A DNA stretch of 32,112 nucleotides from Bacteroidota bacterium (GTDB lineage Bacteria > Bacteroidota > Bacteroidia > Bacteroidales > UBA7960), in contig JAGXRQ010000018.1 of the NCBI GenBank assembly GCA_018335675.1, forward strand, positions 66,608 through 98,719. Reading direction: 5' to 3'. Positions 13,710 to 22,746 of the stretch are shown here, piece by piece. The first letter of the stretch is position 1, and each line of letters starts with the position of its first letter. The translations under genes were made by a program, and so were the position numbers. The notes under the pieces were generated by a model that ran no database searches, was not told where the DNA came from, and was given only the letters and a program-made list of their open reading frames with translations.

Positions 13710-14006
13710 CTACCCTACACTTGCCACAACATCCCACACAAACGCTCTGATTCCTTGCATTTCGGCGGTTTCATTAATTTTTTCGATACCCGACAAAAGC
13801 GCAGTTACCTGATGGTCTTCAACAATTGCGATAGTAGCAGAGTTCATTGCCGGCCATGTATGTGTGCCCATGTGAGGTTCGCCCTTTTTGGAGCCTCTGC
13901 CCATAACATCTTTCCACTGAGAAAATCCCCTTACATTGTTATGGTCGAGCAATTCCTGAATGCTTTCAGTTAATGCCTGATTATATATTATAAATACTGA
14001 CTTCAT
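13710..14006 (-). CDS. PG0541-family transporter-associated protein
   Basis: 98 aa (MKSVFIIYNQALTESIQELL...). It has a beta-alpha-beta layout like a P-II or ferredoxin fold, with FSQWKDVMGRG, GTHTWPAMNSATIAIVE and a C-terminal GIRAFVWDVVASV. This matches the small proteins found beside RND efflux permeases in Bacteroidota (PG0541 type). The role is probably regulatory or structural for the adjacent transporter; no biochemical function is established as far as I know. It is the last gene of the efflux operon, 52 bp after the permease. Full length and intact. Confidence 0.75.
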   Translation of the reverse strand: MKSVFIIYNQALTESIQELLDHNNVRGFSQWKDVMGRGSKKGEPHMGTHTWPAMNSATIAIVEDHQVTALLSGIEKINETAEMQGIRAFVWDVVASVG

Positions 14007-14058
14007 TATTTTGGTTTTTATGATTTTTCAATTAAAAACTAATTCAAAATTATCTTAA

Positions 14059-17000
14059 CTAACGCGCATTTGCAAGTTTTCTCTTTTGTTTTCTTACTTT
14101 CATTGCGCCAAGCAATGCGTAGGCAACCGGCACAAACACCATCGTAATAATGGTTGAGAATGTTAAACCTCCAATTACAGCAACTCCCATTGGCTTCCAT
14201 ATCTCGGAGCCTTCTCCTGTTGACATTGCCATTGGTATCATAGCCAAAACTGTGGTCAGAGTGGTCATTAACACCGGCCTCAAACGAGATCTTCCGGCTT
14301 GAACAACAGACTGTACAACAGTATAGCCTCTTGCCCTCAGCAGATTTGTATAGTCAATAAGTACAATAGAGTTTTTCACAACAATACCCACCAGAATAAC
14401 AGCACCAATGAGAGCAATTACAGAAAGCTCCGTTCCCGTTATATAAAGAGCAAGCATTACACCTGTAAAAGCAAAAGGAACAGCAAGCATAATGATAAAC
14501 GGAGTTCTGAATGATTCAAACTGAGCAGCCATTACAATATAAACAAGAAAAATAGCCAACGCCAACAATAATAGCAAATCTGAAAAAGCTTCCATTTGAT
14601 CTTTCACCTGTCCTCCATAGGCAATATCAATACCTTGAGGTATATCCATCTTAGCTACCTCAGCCTGAATATCGGCGGTAACATCGCCAAGAGATATGTT
14701 GTGCAAGGCACAATTAACAGAAAGATACCTAACCCTGTTTTTTCTCTCAATATTTGGTGGTGCAAAAAACTCTTCAACAGTTGCAAATTCTTTAACTTTC
14801 ACCATTCTACCCATAGGATTTCTGACAGAAATATTTTCTATATCGGAAATTGTATTTCTAAACTCCTCTTTATGCCTTATAACTACATTGTACTCGTATC
14901 CATCTTCCCTAAATCGTGTTGCAGTCATGCCCTCAACGCGATTTCTGATAGCATTGGATACAGTATGAGTGTTAAGTCCGAAGAGAGACATTTTCTCCTG
15001 ATCCGGAATAATTCTTAGCTCCGGTCTTTCTTCGCCCCTGCTTATACTAATATCTCTAACACCGGGAATGTTTTGCATTCTCTGAGACAACTCATATGCA
15101 AAAGTGTTGGTTTCATTAAAATCCTGTCCGTAAATTTCAACAGACACAGGAGCACCACCCATATTTGGGCCACCACCGGTTGTGGCAACAGAGTACTTTA
15201 CAATTTCAGGAAAGCTTTTAAAATCTTCACGAAGCGACTCTGCAATTTGCCATACATCTCTATCTCTTTCTTTAATAGGTTTAAGACGCATTAATATGTC
15301 AATTACATTAGAGCCTGAAGACCCTGCCATCAGAAACATAGCTGAAGTGCTGTATCCGCTGCTAACATAATACATATATGCTTCGGGATACTTTTCCACA
15401 ATAATATCTTCAATAGCTCTTGCGGTTTTGCTTGTTTCCTCCAGCCTTACACCAATAGGCAATTCTATTTTTGCACTAACAACGTTTTGGTCGGCTTCAG
15501 GCATAAAGCCTGTTCCAATATATCTCATAAGAAACATGCTACTCGCAAATATTGCAAAAGCAAGTACTACAACCAACCACTTATTCCTCATTGACTTTCT
15601 GAGAGTACTAACATACATATTGTCTAAGCCGTCCAGAATTCTGTTAATAAAATCTCGAATACTTTTGCCAATTCCATTTTTACTATTGCTTTTTTTGGTT
15701 AGCAACTTAGAAGACAACATAGGTGTAAGAGAGAGGGCAGCTATTGTAGATATGCTAACTGTGATTGTTACTATATAACCAAGTTGTCTGAAAAACAATC
15801 CTGTAAGTCCGGTTATCATAGTTAATGGCAAAAACACTGCTACTACTGTGAGTGTTGAAGCAACAACAGCCATACCAACTTCATTGGTTGCATATACTGC
15901 AGCTTCTTTGGGTCGGCTGCCTCGATTAATATGTTTTGCAATATTCTCAAGAACCACAATTGCATCATCCACAACCATGCCCATAGCAATTGCAAGACTC
16001 GACAATGAAATCATGTTTAACGTATTGCCGCTAAGATAGAGATAAATAAATGCTGCAATTAATGATACGGGAATTGTTATAATGATAATGAATGTAGCTC
16101 GCCATCGGCCGATAAAGAATAGAACAACTACCAAAACAAATAATGCGGCATAGTATAATATGCTTGTAAGGTTATTAATAGCACCAACAATAAACTGCGA
16201 AAGGTCAACAATTACTTTAAGTTCAACATCAGGTGGGAGGCTTTCTCGTATTGCCGGCAATTGTTTTGTAACTTCTTTGGCAATGTTTACGGTATTTGAG
16301 CCCGACTGACGTTGAATAACCATCCTCAAGCCCTTTCTTCCCTCAATCCTTTCTTCAATGGTCATTTCCCTAAGGGTGTCTTTAACTTCAGCGATATCTG
16401 AAACAGAGACAGGCTTACCATTGAAGTTGCCAATCACTATCCTTTTAATTACATCGCTTTCCTGAAATTCGCCGGTAAACCTTAAAGGATATTCACTTTG
16501 TCCCATTTTTAAACTTCCGGAAGGAAGGTTAATGTTTTCGGCTGCCAAAATACCACCAATTTGTTCTACAGTAACATTGTATGCTTCAAGCTGTCGGGGA
16601 TCAACATTTACCTGAATCTCCCTGATAGGCTCTCCATAAAGAACAACTGTACCAACACCATCAATTCTGTTTAGAGGGTTTACAACATAATAGTCTAGAA
16701 TTTTAGCCAAAGCAGGATAGCTCTCCTCGGCAGTTGCAGAAAGAACCATAACAGGAATCATAGAAGAGCTAAACTTAAAAATTGTTGGCTGCTCAATGTC
16801 TTCCGGCAAAAACCTCTGAATTCTACCAATAACATCACGTATCTCATTGGTAGCCTCGTCGAGATTGGTTTCATATTCAAATTCAATCGTTATAGCTGAA
16901 ATATTATCTCTGGATACAGATGTAATATTTTTAAGATTAGTGATTGTGCTAAGATTGTCTTCAAGAGGACGAGTAATATTCGTTTCAATATCCGACGCCC

Positions 17001-17163
17001 CTGCTCCCGGATAAATAGTAAACACGCTAATAAATGGCGGTTCAATTTCAGGATATAAATCCAATGGAATATTGCGAAGACTGTATAAACCTACCACTAT
17101 CATTGCAACAAACACCATAAGTGTTGTGATTGGTCTTTTTACTGATGTGCTATATAAACTCAT
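14059..17163 (-). CDS. RND-family efflux permease (AcrB-like)
   Basis: 1034 aa, the normal length for an inner-membrane proton-driven RND pump. Twelve membrane segments in two halves: TM1 near residue 12-30 (ITTLMVFVAMIVVGLYSL), TM2-6 at about 330-480, TM7 at about 528 and TM8-12 at about 860-1020. Large periplasmic loops lie in between, including GAGASDIETNITRPLE (porter domain) and GGPNMGGAPVSVEIYG. The proton-relay Asp pair is D399-D400 in AMGMVVDDAIVVLENI. It works with the lipoprotein adaptor and TolC-like channel encoded upstream. Substrates cannot be inferred; drugs, bile salts or metabolites are all possible. HAE1-type rather than metal type, because the TM4 motif carries Asp-Asp. Confidence 0.93.
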   Translation of the reverse strand: MSLYSTSVKRPITTLMVFVAMIVVGLYSLRNIPLDLYPEIEPPFISVFTIYPGAGASDIETNITRPLEDNLSTITNLKNITSVSRDNISAITIEFEYETNLDEATNEIRDVIGRIQRFLPEDIEQPTIFKFSSSMIPVMVLSATAEESYPALAKILDYYVVNPLNRIDGVGTVVLYGEPIREIQVNVDPRQLEAYNVTVEQIGGILAAENINLPSGSLKMGQSEYPLRFTGEFQESDVIKRIVIGNFNGKPVSVSDIAEVKDTLREMTIEERIEGRKGLRMVIQRQSGSNTVNIAKEVTKQLPAIRESLPPDVELKVIVDLSQFIVGAINNLTSILYYAALFVLVVVLFFIGRWRATFIIIITIPVSLIAAFIYLYLSGNTLNMISLSSLAIAMGMVVDDAIVVLENIAKHINRGSRPKEAAVYATNEVGMAVVASTLTVVAVFLPLTMITGLTGLFFRQLGYIVTITVSISTIAALSLTPMLSSKLLTKKSNSKNGIGKSIRDFINRILDGLDNMYVSTLRKSMRNKWLVVVLAFAIFASSMFLMRYIGTGFMPEADQNVVSAKIELPIGVRLEETSKTARAIEDIIVEKYPEAYMYYVSSGYSTSAMFLMAGSSGSNVIDILMRLKPIKERDRDVWQIAESLREDFKSFPEIVKYSVATTGGGPNMGGAPVSVEIYGQDFNETNTFAYELSQRMQNIPGVRDISISRGEERPELRIIPDQEKMSLFGLNTHTVSNAIRNRVEGMTATRFREDGYEYNVVIRHKEEFRNTISDIENISVRNPMGRMVKVKEFATVEEFFAPPNIERKNRVRYLSVNCALHNISLGDVTADIQAEVAKMDIPQGIDIAYGGQVKDQMEAFSDLLLLLALAIFLVYIVMAAQFESFRTPFIIMLAVPFAFTGVMLALYITGTELSVIALIGAVILVGIVVKNSIVLIDYTNLLRARGYTVVQSVVQAGRSRLRPVLMTTLTTVLAMIPMAMSTGEGSEIWKPMGVAVIGGLTFSTIITMVFVPVAYALLGAMKVRKQKRKLANAR

Positions 17164-17233
17164 AATTTCTTGATTTCAGATTTAATATTTTTTTTGCGCA
17201 GATTGACAATCTGACATAACTGATCTGCAAAAA

Positions 17234-18277
17234 TTAATTCACAATATGTACTTCGGATAAATGCATTAGATTACTTTGTCCTACAACAACAAGCTTTTCA
17301 CCTGTCTTCAAACCAGACAATATTTCGAAATTGTCATCTATCTTACGTCCGAGCTGAACGGTTTTTCTAATAGCTTTTCCATCTTCAACAACAAAAACGA
17401 ATCTTTCATTAGATCCAACCTGTTTCATAACAGCTCTTGCAGGAATAATAAGACCTTCAATTTCTCCAAGATTTAGAGCAACTCTAGTAAACATTCCCGG
17501 AAGAAGTTCGCTGCCTCTATTTTCTAAACGTAGTTCAACATTAAATGTACCTGAAGCGCGATCAATAGTTGGATGTATTTTTGCAACCTTTCCTTCAAAA
17601 GTTTTATCACTGAATATTTCGGAAGTAACAGATGCGGTTTGCCCTATTTTTACATTATTGAAATACCTTTCAGAAACGCCAACCAAGATTTTCACAGGCT
17701 GAATTTGCTTCACTGCAACAATAGCAGGCTTGCCCGCAGGAGAAGGTGACATAGAAAAAATCTCACCATCACTATAATACCTTCCGGTAACTATCCCATC
17801 TAGAGTAGATCTAATCTCTGTATTAATCGCTAAATTTTTAATATTGCTAACGGCAACATCATATTGCGTTTTTATCTGATCGTAGCTTTGCTGAGTTACA
17901 GCTCCTTCTTTCAGAAGAGTTTCGATTCTGTTTAGTTCATTCTTCAAATTGTCGAGTTGCACATTTGCCTGATACAATATGGTTCTGTCCATTTGCACAA
18001 TAAGCTGACCCTTTGAAACCTTATCTCCAATATCAACAAAAATCTTTTCGATTCTTGCAGGTGTTGCAGCTCCGATGTATGCCTCTTCCCAAGCCTGAAC
18101 AACTCCTGTAAATTCAATCTGATTGAGCAGTTTAGTTGTTTTTGTTTGCGATACTTCAACAAGAACTTTTGAAGCCTCAACAGTTTCAGGTTGCTTCTCT
18201 TCTTTTTTACTGCTGCATGCTTGAGCAATAATCGTAATTGCTGCGATTGCAATTATTAAATATCTATTAATTTTCAT
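17234..18277 (-). CDS. RND efflux membrane fusion lipoprotein
   Basis: 347 aa from the ATG at 18277 (MKINRYLIIAIAAITIIAQAC). The frame is open to 18307, but the lipoprotein signal begins cleanly at 18277. The lipid-attachment cysteine is in IIAQACSSK. The classical adaptor layout is present: barrel-sandwich halves VVQAWEEAYIGAATPARIEKIFVDIGDKVSKGQLIVQMD and ISTEIRST-like return strand, with a helical hairpin between them (about 95-140), then beta-barrel (ILVGVSERYFNNVKIGQ) and membrane-proximal domains. It bridges the RND permease and the outer-membrane channel in the periplasm. It is 70 bp upstream of the permease and 54 bp downstream of the TolC-like gene on the same strand. Confidence 0.92.
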   Translation of the reverse strand: MKINRYLIIAIAAITIIAQACSSKKEEKQPETVEASKVLVEVSQTKTTKLLNQIEFTGVVQAWEEAYIGAATPARIEKIFVDIGDKVSKGQLIVQMDRTILYQANVQLDNLKNELNRIETLLKEGAVTQQSYDQIKTQYDVAVSNIKNLAINTEIRSTLDGIVTGRYYSDGEIFSMSPSPAGKPAIVAVKQIQPVKILVGVSERYFNNVKIGQTASVTSEIFSDKTFEGKVAKIHPTIDRASGTFNVELRLENRGSELLPGMFTRVALNLGEIEGLIIPARAVMKQVGSNERFVFVVEDGKAIRKTVQLGRKIDDNFEILSGLKTGEKLVVVGQSNLMHLSEVHIVN

Positions 18278-18331
18278 GGTTGTTAATTTTATGCTGTTAT
18301 AATTCATCTTGAATGTTTGTGTTTTTTTGAA

Positions 18332-19678
18332 TTAATCTATTTGGAGTTTTGAGCTTTCCCCAACAAATTTGTCGTAATCTGTTTTTGCTTTCAAAATTTC
18401 ATGAGTAGCCTGTAGCAAATTAAATTTTGCCTGAGCCATTGCCATTTCACTGTCGTTAACCTCCAGTAAAGTTCCCTGACCTGAGTTGTATCTTGTAAGA
18501 GCGATATTATATGCCCTTTCCGCAAGTTTTACATTTTTTTCGGCATTAGCCGACTTCTCAATGGCGAGACTCATTGTTTTAAAAATATCATCGAGCTGAA
18601 CCTTTAGGTTATCTTCAAGGTATTCTCTTTGTAAAGCAATCTGCTCTCCTGCAATTTGCACTTGCCTAGCGCGATTTCTAACCGTAAAACCGTTAAAAAC
18701 AGGAATGTTAATTTGAAGCCCAATAGCAGAAGTTTGTACCCAATTATAATCAGCGAAATCAAAATTATTAGTCTGAGTCTGGAATTGATAGTTTCCAATT
18801 GCAGTTACACTCGGAAGATTTGATGCTTTAATAGTTTTAACCTGCTTATTCAATAACGCTCTTTGCAAATCAAGTTGCAACAGATTAGTGTTCTGACTTA
18901 AGCTGCGCTGCGATTGAAGCAGATTTACGTCATTCATCATTATTTTAGCTGTTTCGAAAATATTGCTATCCAGTTCTATTTCAACATTCTTATCAAAACC
19001 TATAAGAACTTTAAGATGATTAACTGCCAGATTATAAAAATTTTCTGTCTGCAAAACTGAAGGGTGAAGGTTTTCAGTACTTACCTCTGCTCTAAGAAGG
19101 TCAAACTCCGAAACCATTCCTTGCCTTTGCATAAGTTTAATATTGTTAAGATTTTTTTGAGCATTTTCAAACCTTTGCAACATAATATCATAAGATTCTT
19201 TAGCGAGCAGAGAATTATAAAAAGCCATTTTAACATTATACTGTAAGTCAATTTTTGCAGCTCTGTATTGCTCCTCGGCTATTTCTTTTTGTACTTTAGT
19301 TGCATTTAAAGTTGCAATAATTGCAGCATTATAAATGGGCAAATTTGCCGAAAACCCGGCATTATAGCTATTTTCAGAGCCAATTTCCAAAACCTGACCA
19401 AAAAACGGAGGACCATCCGGCATGAAAATTACAGGATTTTTAAGGTTTCTCATGTAAGATCCACTTGCATTTATTCCCGGCATAAACCTTCCCAAAGCTT
19501 CGTAATATTGAGCCTCAGCATTGTCAATTCCAAGCTTTGATATATGGATTTGAGGGTTGTTTTCCATAGCATAACTTAAAGCTTTATCAACCGTAAGCCT
19601 TATGGATTCAACATTCTCCTGGGCTGAAATGCCGATTGCCCAAGTTAGAATTAGTGTAAAAATCAAATATTTCCTCAT
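18332..19678 (-). CDS. TolC-family outer membrane channel
   Basis: 448 aa. Signal peptide MRKYLIFTLILTWAIGISAQ. Two repeats of long alpha-helical hairpins and beta strands follow, as in TolC/OprM: SIRLTVDKALSYAMENNPQI at the start, SYNAGFSANLPIYN and IGLQINIPVFNGFTVRNRARQ as the strand regions, and AERAYNIALTRYNSGQGTLLEVNDSE near the end. It trimerises to form the exit duct of the tripartite pump. It begins 11 bp after the TetR gene, so the two are surely co-transcribed. Length is usual for the family. Confidence 0.92.
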   Translation of the reverse strand: MRKYLIFTLILTWAIGISAQENVESIRLTVDKALSYAMENNPQIHISKLGIDNAEAQYYEALGRFMPGINASGSYMRNLKNPVIFMPDGPPFFGQVLEIGSENSYNAGFSANLPIYNAAIIATLNATKVQKEIAEEQYRAAKIDLQYNVKMAFYNSLLAKESYDIMLQRFENAQKNLNNIKLMQRQGMVSEFDLLRAEVSTENLHPSVLQTENFYNLAVNHLKVLIGFDKNVEIELDSNIFETAKIMMNDVNLLQSQRSLSQNTNLLQLDLQRALLNKQVKTIKASNLPSVTAIGNYQFQTQTNNFDFADYNWVQTSAIGLQINIPVFNGFTVRNRARQVQIAGEQIALQREYLEDNLKVQLDDIFKTMSLAIEKSANAEKNVKLAERAYNIALTRYNSGQGTLLEVNDSEMAMAQAKFNLLQATHEILKAKTDYDKFVGESSKLQID

Positions 19679-19689
19679 AGTGTTAATAA

Positions 19690-20289
19690 TTAATCATTTT
19701 TCTCATTTTCAAATAATTTCTCTATCATTTTGTGGCCTTTTTCCGTAGCCATGCCACGGATAAAATTCATTACAATGTGCTCAAAAACCTCTTTTTTAGG
19801 AAATTGTTCAAGAGGTGAATCATCAATGTGATGAAACTGATTGTGAGCAATTAATGCCATTATTTCAGGGTTAATATCATCGCGAAAGTAACCCTGAGCA
19901 ATACCTCTCTTTATAATATCTTTAGTAAAGTCAATGTTTTTATCTCTTTTAGGCACAAAAAACTCATTCCATATTTTTGGATGAAATTTTTTAATATCCT
20001 TAATGAAATTTGGATGAATACTACTTAAAGCCTTAGATGTATTTGTAATATGAATGTGGATAATTTCCAAAGGATTTTCAACAGTTGCAAATAGCTGCAT
20101 TAAATGTGATAAGTATGTATTGTGATGAAACTCAATACATTCTTTTAGCAGCTCCTCCTTATTACTATAATGCTCATAAAGAGTTCGCTTTGAAATACCA
20201 AGGCTTTCTGAAATATCGTCCATAGTAATAGAGCGAATTCCCGATTTCAGGAATAATTCCGTTGCTTTTTCAAGTATTCTTTGTTGCAT
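19690..20289 (-). CDS. TetR/AcrR-family regulator of the efflux operon
   Basis: 199 aa. N-terminal TetR helix-turn-helix: ILEKATELFLKSGIRSITMDDISESLGISKRTLYEHYSNKEELL (about 5-48, quoted in short parts: FLKSGIRSITMDDI, SKRTLYEHYSNKEELL). The C-terminal helical domain (about 60-199) is unlike others, so the ligand cannot be guessed. As first gene of the operon it probably represses its own promoter and the pump, relieved by a pump substrate. A TACCTTTG box lies 72-79 bp upstream. Confidence 0.9.
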   Translation of the reverse strand: MQQRILEKATELFLKSGIRSITMDDISESLGISKRTLYEHYSNKEELLKECIEFHHNTYLSHLMQLFATVENPLEIIHIHITNTSKALSSIHPNFIKDIKKFHPKIWNEFFVPKRDKNIDFTKDIIKRGIAQGYFRDDINPEIMALIAHNQFHHIDDSPLEQFPKKEVFEHIVMNFIRGMATEKGHKMIEKLFENEKND

Positions 20290-20298
20290 ATCTCAATA

Positions 20299-20338
20299 GA
20301 TTCAAGATTTTTAAGATTCAAGATTTTTAAGATTGAAA
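20299..20338. repeat. Octad-phase repeat upstream of tetR
   Basis: GATTCAAGATTTTTAA occurs twice in tandem (20299-20314, 20315-20330), followed by GATTGAAA. It can be read as five 8-bp units. It lies between the tetR start and its putative -7 box, so it would be in the leader RNA. It shows no obvious dyad typical of a TetR operator. Confidence 0.65.
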
Positions 20339-20360
20339 AAAATGTATTCTATTTCGACAG

Positions 20361-20368
20361 CAAAGGTA
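20361..20368 (-). promoter_or_regulatory. -7 box of a probable efflux operon promoter
   Basis: TACCTTTG on the minus strand matches TANNTTTG. The -33 region has only a weak match (GTTTT). This is the best promoter candidate for the five-gene operon. Confidence 0.4.
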
Positions 20369-20420
20369 GAAAACTTTTAAAACGGAAATAGTTTTTTGGG
20401 TTGTTTTAACAAAAATTTTG

Positions 20421-20500
20421 AGTATGGAGGTGTGGGGTAAGGGGAATTAGGGCATAGAGGTATAGGGGTATAGGGGTATAGGGGTATAGGGGTATAGGAA
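20421..20500 (+). repeat. Octad array NNTAGGGG
   Basis: About ten 8-bp units in exact phase: diverged ones first (GGTGTGGG, GTAAGGGG, AATTAGGG, CATAGAGG), then TATAGGGG four times and TATAGGAA. One end is degenerate and the other homogeneous, a sign of local expansion. It is in the non-coding stretch between tetR and the ORF6N gene. Confidence 0.85.
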
Positions 20501-20521
20501 ATACGGTTAAAGGATATTTGT

Positions 20522-20656
20522 AGAGACGCAAAGCATTGCGTCTCTCTTTGCGTCTCCAATGCTTTGCGTCTCCAGCGTCCTCTTAATTAAACATTGTGTC
20601 TCAAAATTAACCATTGCACCTCTAAATCCTAAAGAGACGCGAAGCATCGCGTCTCT
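20522..20656. repeat. GAGACGC palindrome family between tetR and ORF6N
   Basis: AGAGACGCAA-AGCA-TTGCGTCTCT (20522-20545) and AGAGACGCGA-AGCA-TCGCGTCTCT (20633-20656) are perfect palindromes with 10-bp arms. Half sites (TTTGCGTCTCC) lie at about 20547-20574. The same family is at 31405-31480. Together with the arrays, these fill most of the 20290-20760 gap; no gene is seen there. Confidence 0.85.
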
Positions 20657-20760
20657 ACCAGAAAATCCCTAAAAAATTCTAATGTATTTTTCCTGTTTTG
20701 TCTTTGTGTGTTGTTTTTTTTCTTTGTTGGGTTTTGTGTTGTTTTTATATGTTTTATCCG

Positions 20761-21621
20761 ATGAGCGAAATAGAAATAGTAGTCACAAGTAAAATACATA
20801 ATATTAGAGGCAAACAAGTTATGCTAGATAGTGATTTGGCAGAGCTGTACAGTGTTGAAGTGAAATTTTTAAACAGGGCTGTTAAAAGAAATATTGAACG
20901 CTTTCCTGAGGATTTCATGTTTCAATTAAACAATGAAGAATCTTTAAGGTTCCATTTTGGCACCTTAAACAAAGGGAGGGGTCAACATAGAAAGTATCTG
21001 CCTTTTGCATTCACAGAACAAGGTGTAGCTATGCTTTCAAGCGTTCTTAGAAGCAATAAAGCAGTTGAAGTAAACATTCTTATTATGCGTGCTTTTGTCG
21101 AAATGCGTAGGTTTTTGTCTCAGAACTTCGAGGTTTTTGAAAAATTTCAAACAATAGACAAAAAGTTATTAGTCTATGACCAAAATTTCACCAAGATTTT
21201 TAAAGCAATGGAGCAAAAAAGACTAACACCTAAACAAGGAATTTTCTTTGAAGATAAGGTGTTTGACGCATTCATTTTCGTTTCCGACTTAATCAAAAAA
21301 GCAAATAACACAATCATTCTCGTTGATAATTATGCAGATGAAAATACTTTGACGTTGTTTTCTGATAAGCGAAAAAGCATATCTGTAAAGCTTTATACAA
21401 AGAACTTAACTGAGAAACTACTATTAGCTGCAGATAAATTTAATAAGCAGTATCATGGGTTAGAAGTTTTTAGATTTGAAAAAAGTCATGATAGGTTTTT
21501 AATCATTGATGATGATTTGTATCACTTTGGTGCTAGTTTAAAAGATTTGGGTAAAAAATGGTTTGCGTTTTCTAAATTAACTTTGAAAACAGATGTGATA
21601 ACGTCAGAACTGCCGCAATAA
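20761..21621 (+). CDS. ORF6N-domain protein with PLD-like C terminus
   Basis: 286 aa from the ATG at 20761 (MSEIEIVVTSKIHNIRGKQV). The frame is open back to 20698, but that part is hydrophobic filler from T-rich DNA. The N-terminal ORF6N domain (about 5-95) shows VMLDSDLAELYSVEVKFLNRAVKRN, PEDFMFQLNNEE and YLPFAFTEQGVAMLSSVLRS. This DNA-binding-like domain is widespread in phage and Bacteroidota genomes. The C-terminal part (about 165-280) contains LIKKANNTIILVDNYADENT and EKSHDRFLIIDDDLYHFGASLKDLGKKWF. It resembles a phospholipase-D-like half domain, in which HDRFLI replaces the catalytic HxK, so activity is doubtful. It may be a phage-derived regulator; the palindromic repeats around it suggest a mobile neighbourhood. 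The exact role is unknown. Confidence 0.85.
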   Translation: MSEIEIVVTSKIHNIRGKQVMLDSDLAELYSVEVKFLNRAVKRNIERFPEDFMFQLNNEESLRFHFGTLNKGRGQHRKYLPFAFTEQGVAMLSSVLRSNKAVEVNILIMRAFVEMRRFLSQNFEVFEKFQTIDKKLLVYDQNFTKIFKAMEQKRLTPKQGIFFEDKVFDAFIFVSDLIKKANNTIILVDNYADENTLTLFSDKRKSISVKLYTKNLTEKLLLAADKFNKQYHGLEVFRFEKSHDRFLIIDDDLYHFGASLKDLGKKWFAFSKLTLKTDVITSELPQ

Positions 21622-21661
21622 ACCTGCCGGCCGCCGGGTTCTATAATAATCTTTAAAACAA

Positions 21662-21690
21662 CGGGATCTCTCCCTTACGGTCGAGATGAC
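21662..21690. repeat. REP-like palindrome, single copy
   Basis: CGGGATCTCTCCC...GAGATGAC, the same family as at 6398-6436 in the opposite orientation. It is 41 bp after the ORF6N stop. Confidence 0.8.
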
Positions 21691-21769
21691 CGGGAACCCA
21701 GAACTTCCAGTTTCGGAATACCAAAAAACAATAACTCCTTTAAACAAAAGCCAACCTATTTAGTTTTAT

Positions 21770-21777
21770 TATATTTG
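21770..21777 (+). promoter_or_regulatory. -7 box upstream of the DUF3078 gene
   Basis: TATATTTG, 41 bp before the start codon, matches TANNTTTG. No convincing -33 element was found at the proper distance. Confidence 0.4.
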
Positions 21778-21818
21778 TTGTCACAAATGACTCATTTGAA
21801 ATCTTAATCTAAGAAATT

Positions 21819-22742
21819 ATGAAAAAATTATACGCCTTTTTAATTGCATTTGCATTTGCTTTCGGCACCTATGCTCAAGTTACAGAAACTGATGCCGACT
21901 TAAAAGAAATTCACAAAGAAGAAGTTAAAAGTGGATGGAAAACCGGAGGTTTGTTTTCGGTTGGATTTAACCAGGTGTCTCTTACAAACTGGGCTGCCGG
22001 CGGACAAAATTCTATTTCCGGAAACGGGCTGATGAATGTCTTCGCCGCATATGGCAAGGGTTCACTATCATGGGAAAACACTCTTGATATGGGCTATGGT
22101 ATGATGAAGCAAGGCAAGGAAGATCTAATAAAAACAGATGATAAAATAGACTTTATGTCGAAATTCGGACTTAAAGCATTCGATAATTGGCATTATGCGG
22201 GATTGTTGAACTTTAAAACGCAAATGACTCCGGGCTACAATTACCCAAACACAACAGACAAGATTTCAGACCTTTTGGCCCCTGCATATTTGCTTTTGGC
22301 GGTAGGGATGGACTACAAAGCATTTGAAAACTTCAGCCTTTTCATTGCTCCTGTTACAGGGAAAATTACTATCGTAAATGATGATGTTTTGTCGCAAGCC
22401 GGTGCTTTTGGTGTTGAACCGGGAGAAACTATCAAAAGTGAATTTGGTGGTTATATAAGAACATCATACAAGATCAACATAACTGATGATATTTCATTCC
22501 AAACAAAACTCGACTTGTTTTCAAACTATCTGGACAAACCACAAAACCTCGATGTAAACTGGGAAACGCTAACAATGATTAAGGTTAGCAAATACATTAC
22601 AGTTAGCTTTGCTACTCATCTGATTTATGACGAAAACATAATGATTGGCGTTGACACAACAGGCGATGGCGAAGTTGATACCATTGGACCAAGAACTCAG
22701 TTCAAACAATTGCTTGGGGTTGGATTGTCATTTAAGATCTAA
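21819..22742 (+). CDS. DUF3078 family outer-membrane-type protein
   Basis: 307 aa with a signal peptide (MKKLYAFLIAFAFAFGTYAQ). The mature part shows GWKTGGLFSVGFNQVSLTNW, AAGGQNSISGNGLMN and alternating amphipathic strands. They are rich in aromatic and Asn residues (WENTLDMGYGMM, WHYAGLLNFKTQMTPGYNY, FSLFIAPVTGKIT) and end in QLLGVGLSFKI, like a beta-barrel. This matches DUF3078, a Bacteroidota family of unknown function often seen in the envelope. A small outer membrane barrel is the best structural guess. It has its own -7 box. It ends 4 bp from the convergent KamA-family gene. Confidence 0.82.
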   Translation: MKKLYAFLIAFAFAFGTYAQVTETDADLKEIHKEEVKSGWKTGGLFSVGFNQVSLTNWAAGGQNSISGNGLMNVFAAYGKGSLSWENTLDMGYGMMKQGKEDLIKTDDKIDFMSKFGLKAFDNWHYAGLLNFKTQMTPGYNYPNTTDKISDLLAPAYLLLAVGMDYKAFENFSLFIAPVTGKITIVNDDVLSQAGAFGVEPGETIKSEFGGYIRTSYKINITDDISFQTKLDLFSNYLDKPQNLDVNWETLTMIKVSKYITVSFATHLIYDENIMIGVDTTGDGEVDTIGPRTQFKQLLGVGLSFKI

Positions 22743-22746
22743 CCAA

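Noticed and set aside
13594-13973. Plus-strand frames over repeat block B and the PG0541-like gene
   Set aside because: They are repeat-derived or antisense to the well supported gene at 13710-14006.
20698-20760. Extended start of the ORF6N protein
   Set aside because: The 21 additional residues come from T-rich DNA and are hydrophobic; the family start MSEIEIV lies at 20761.
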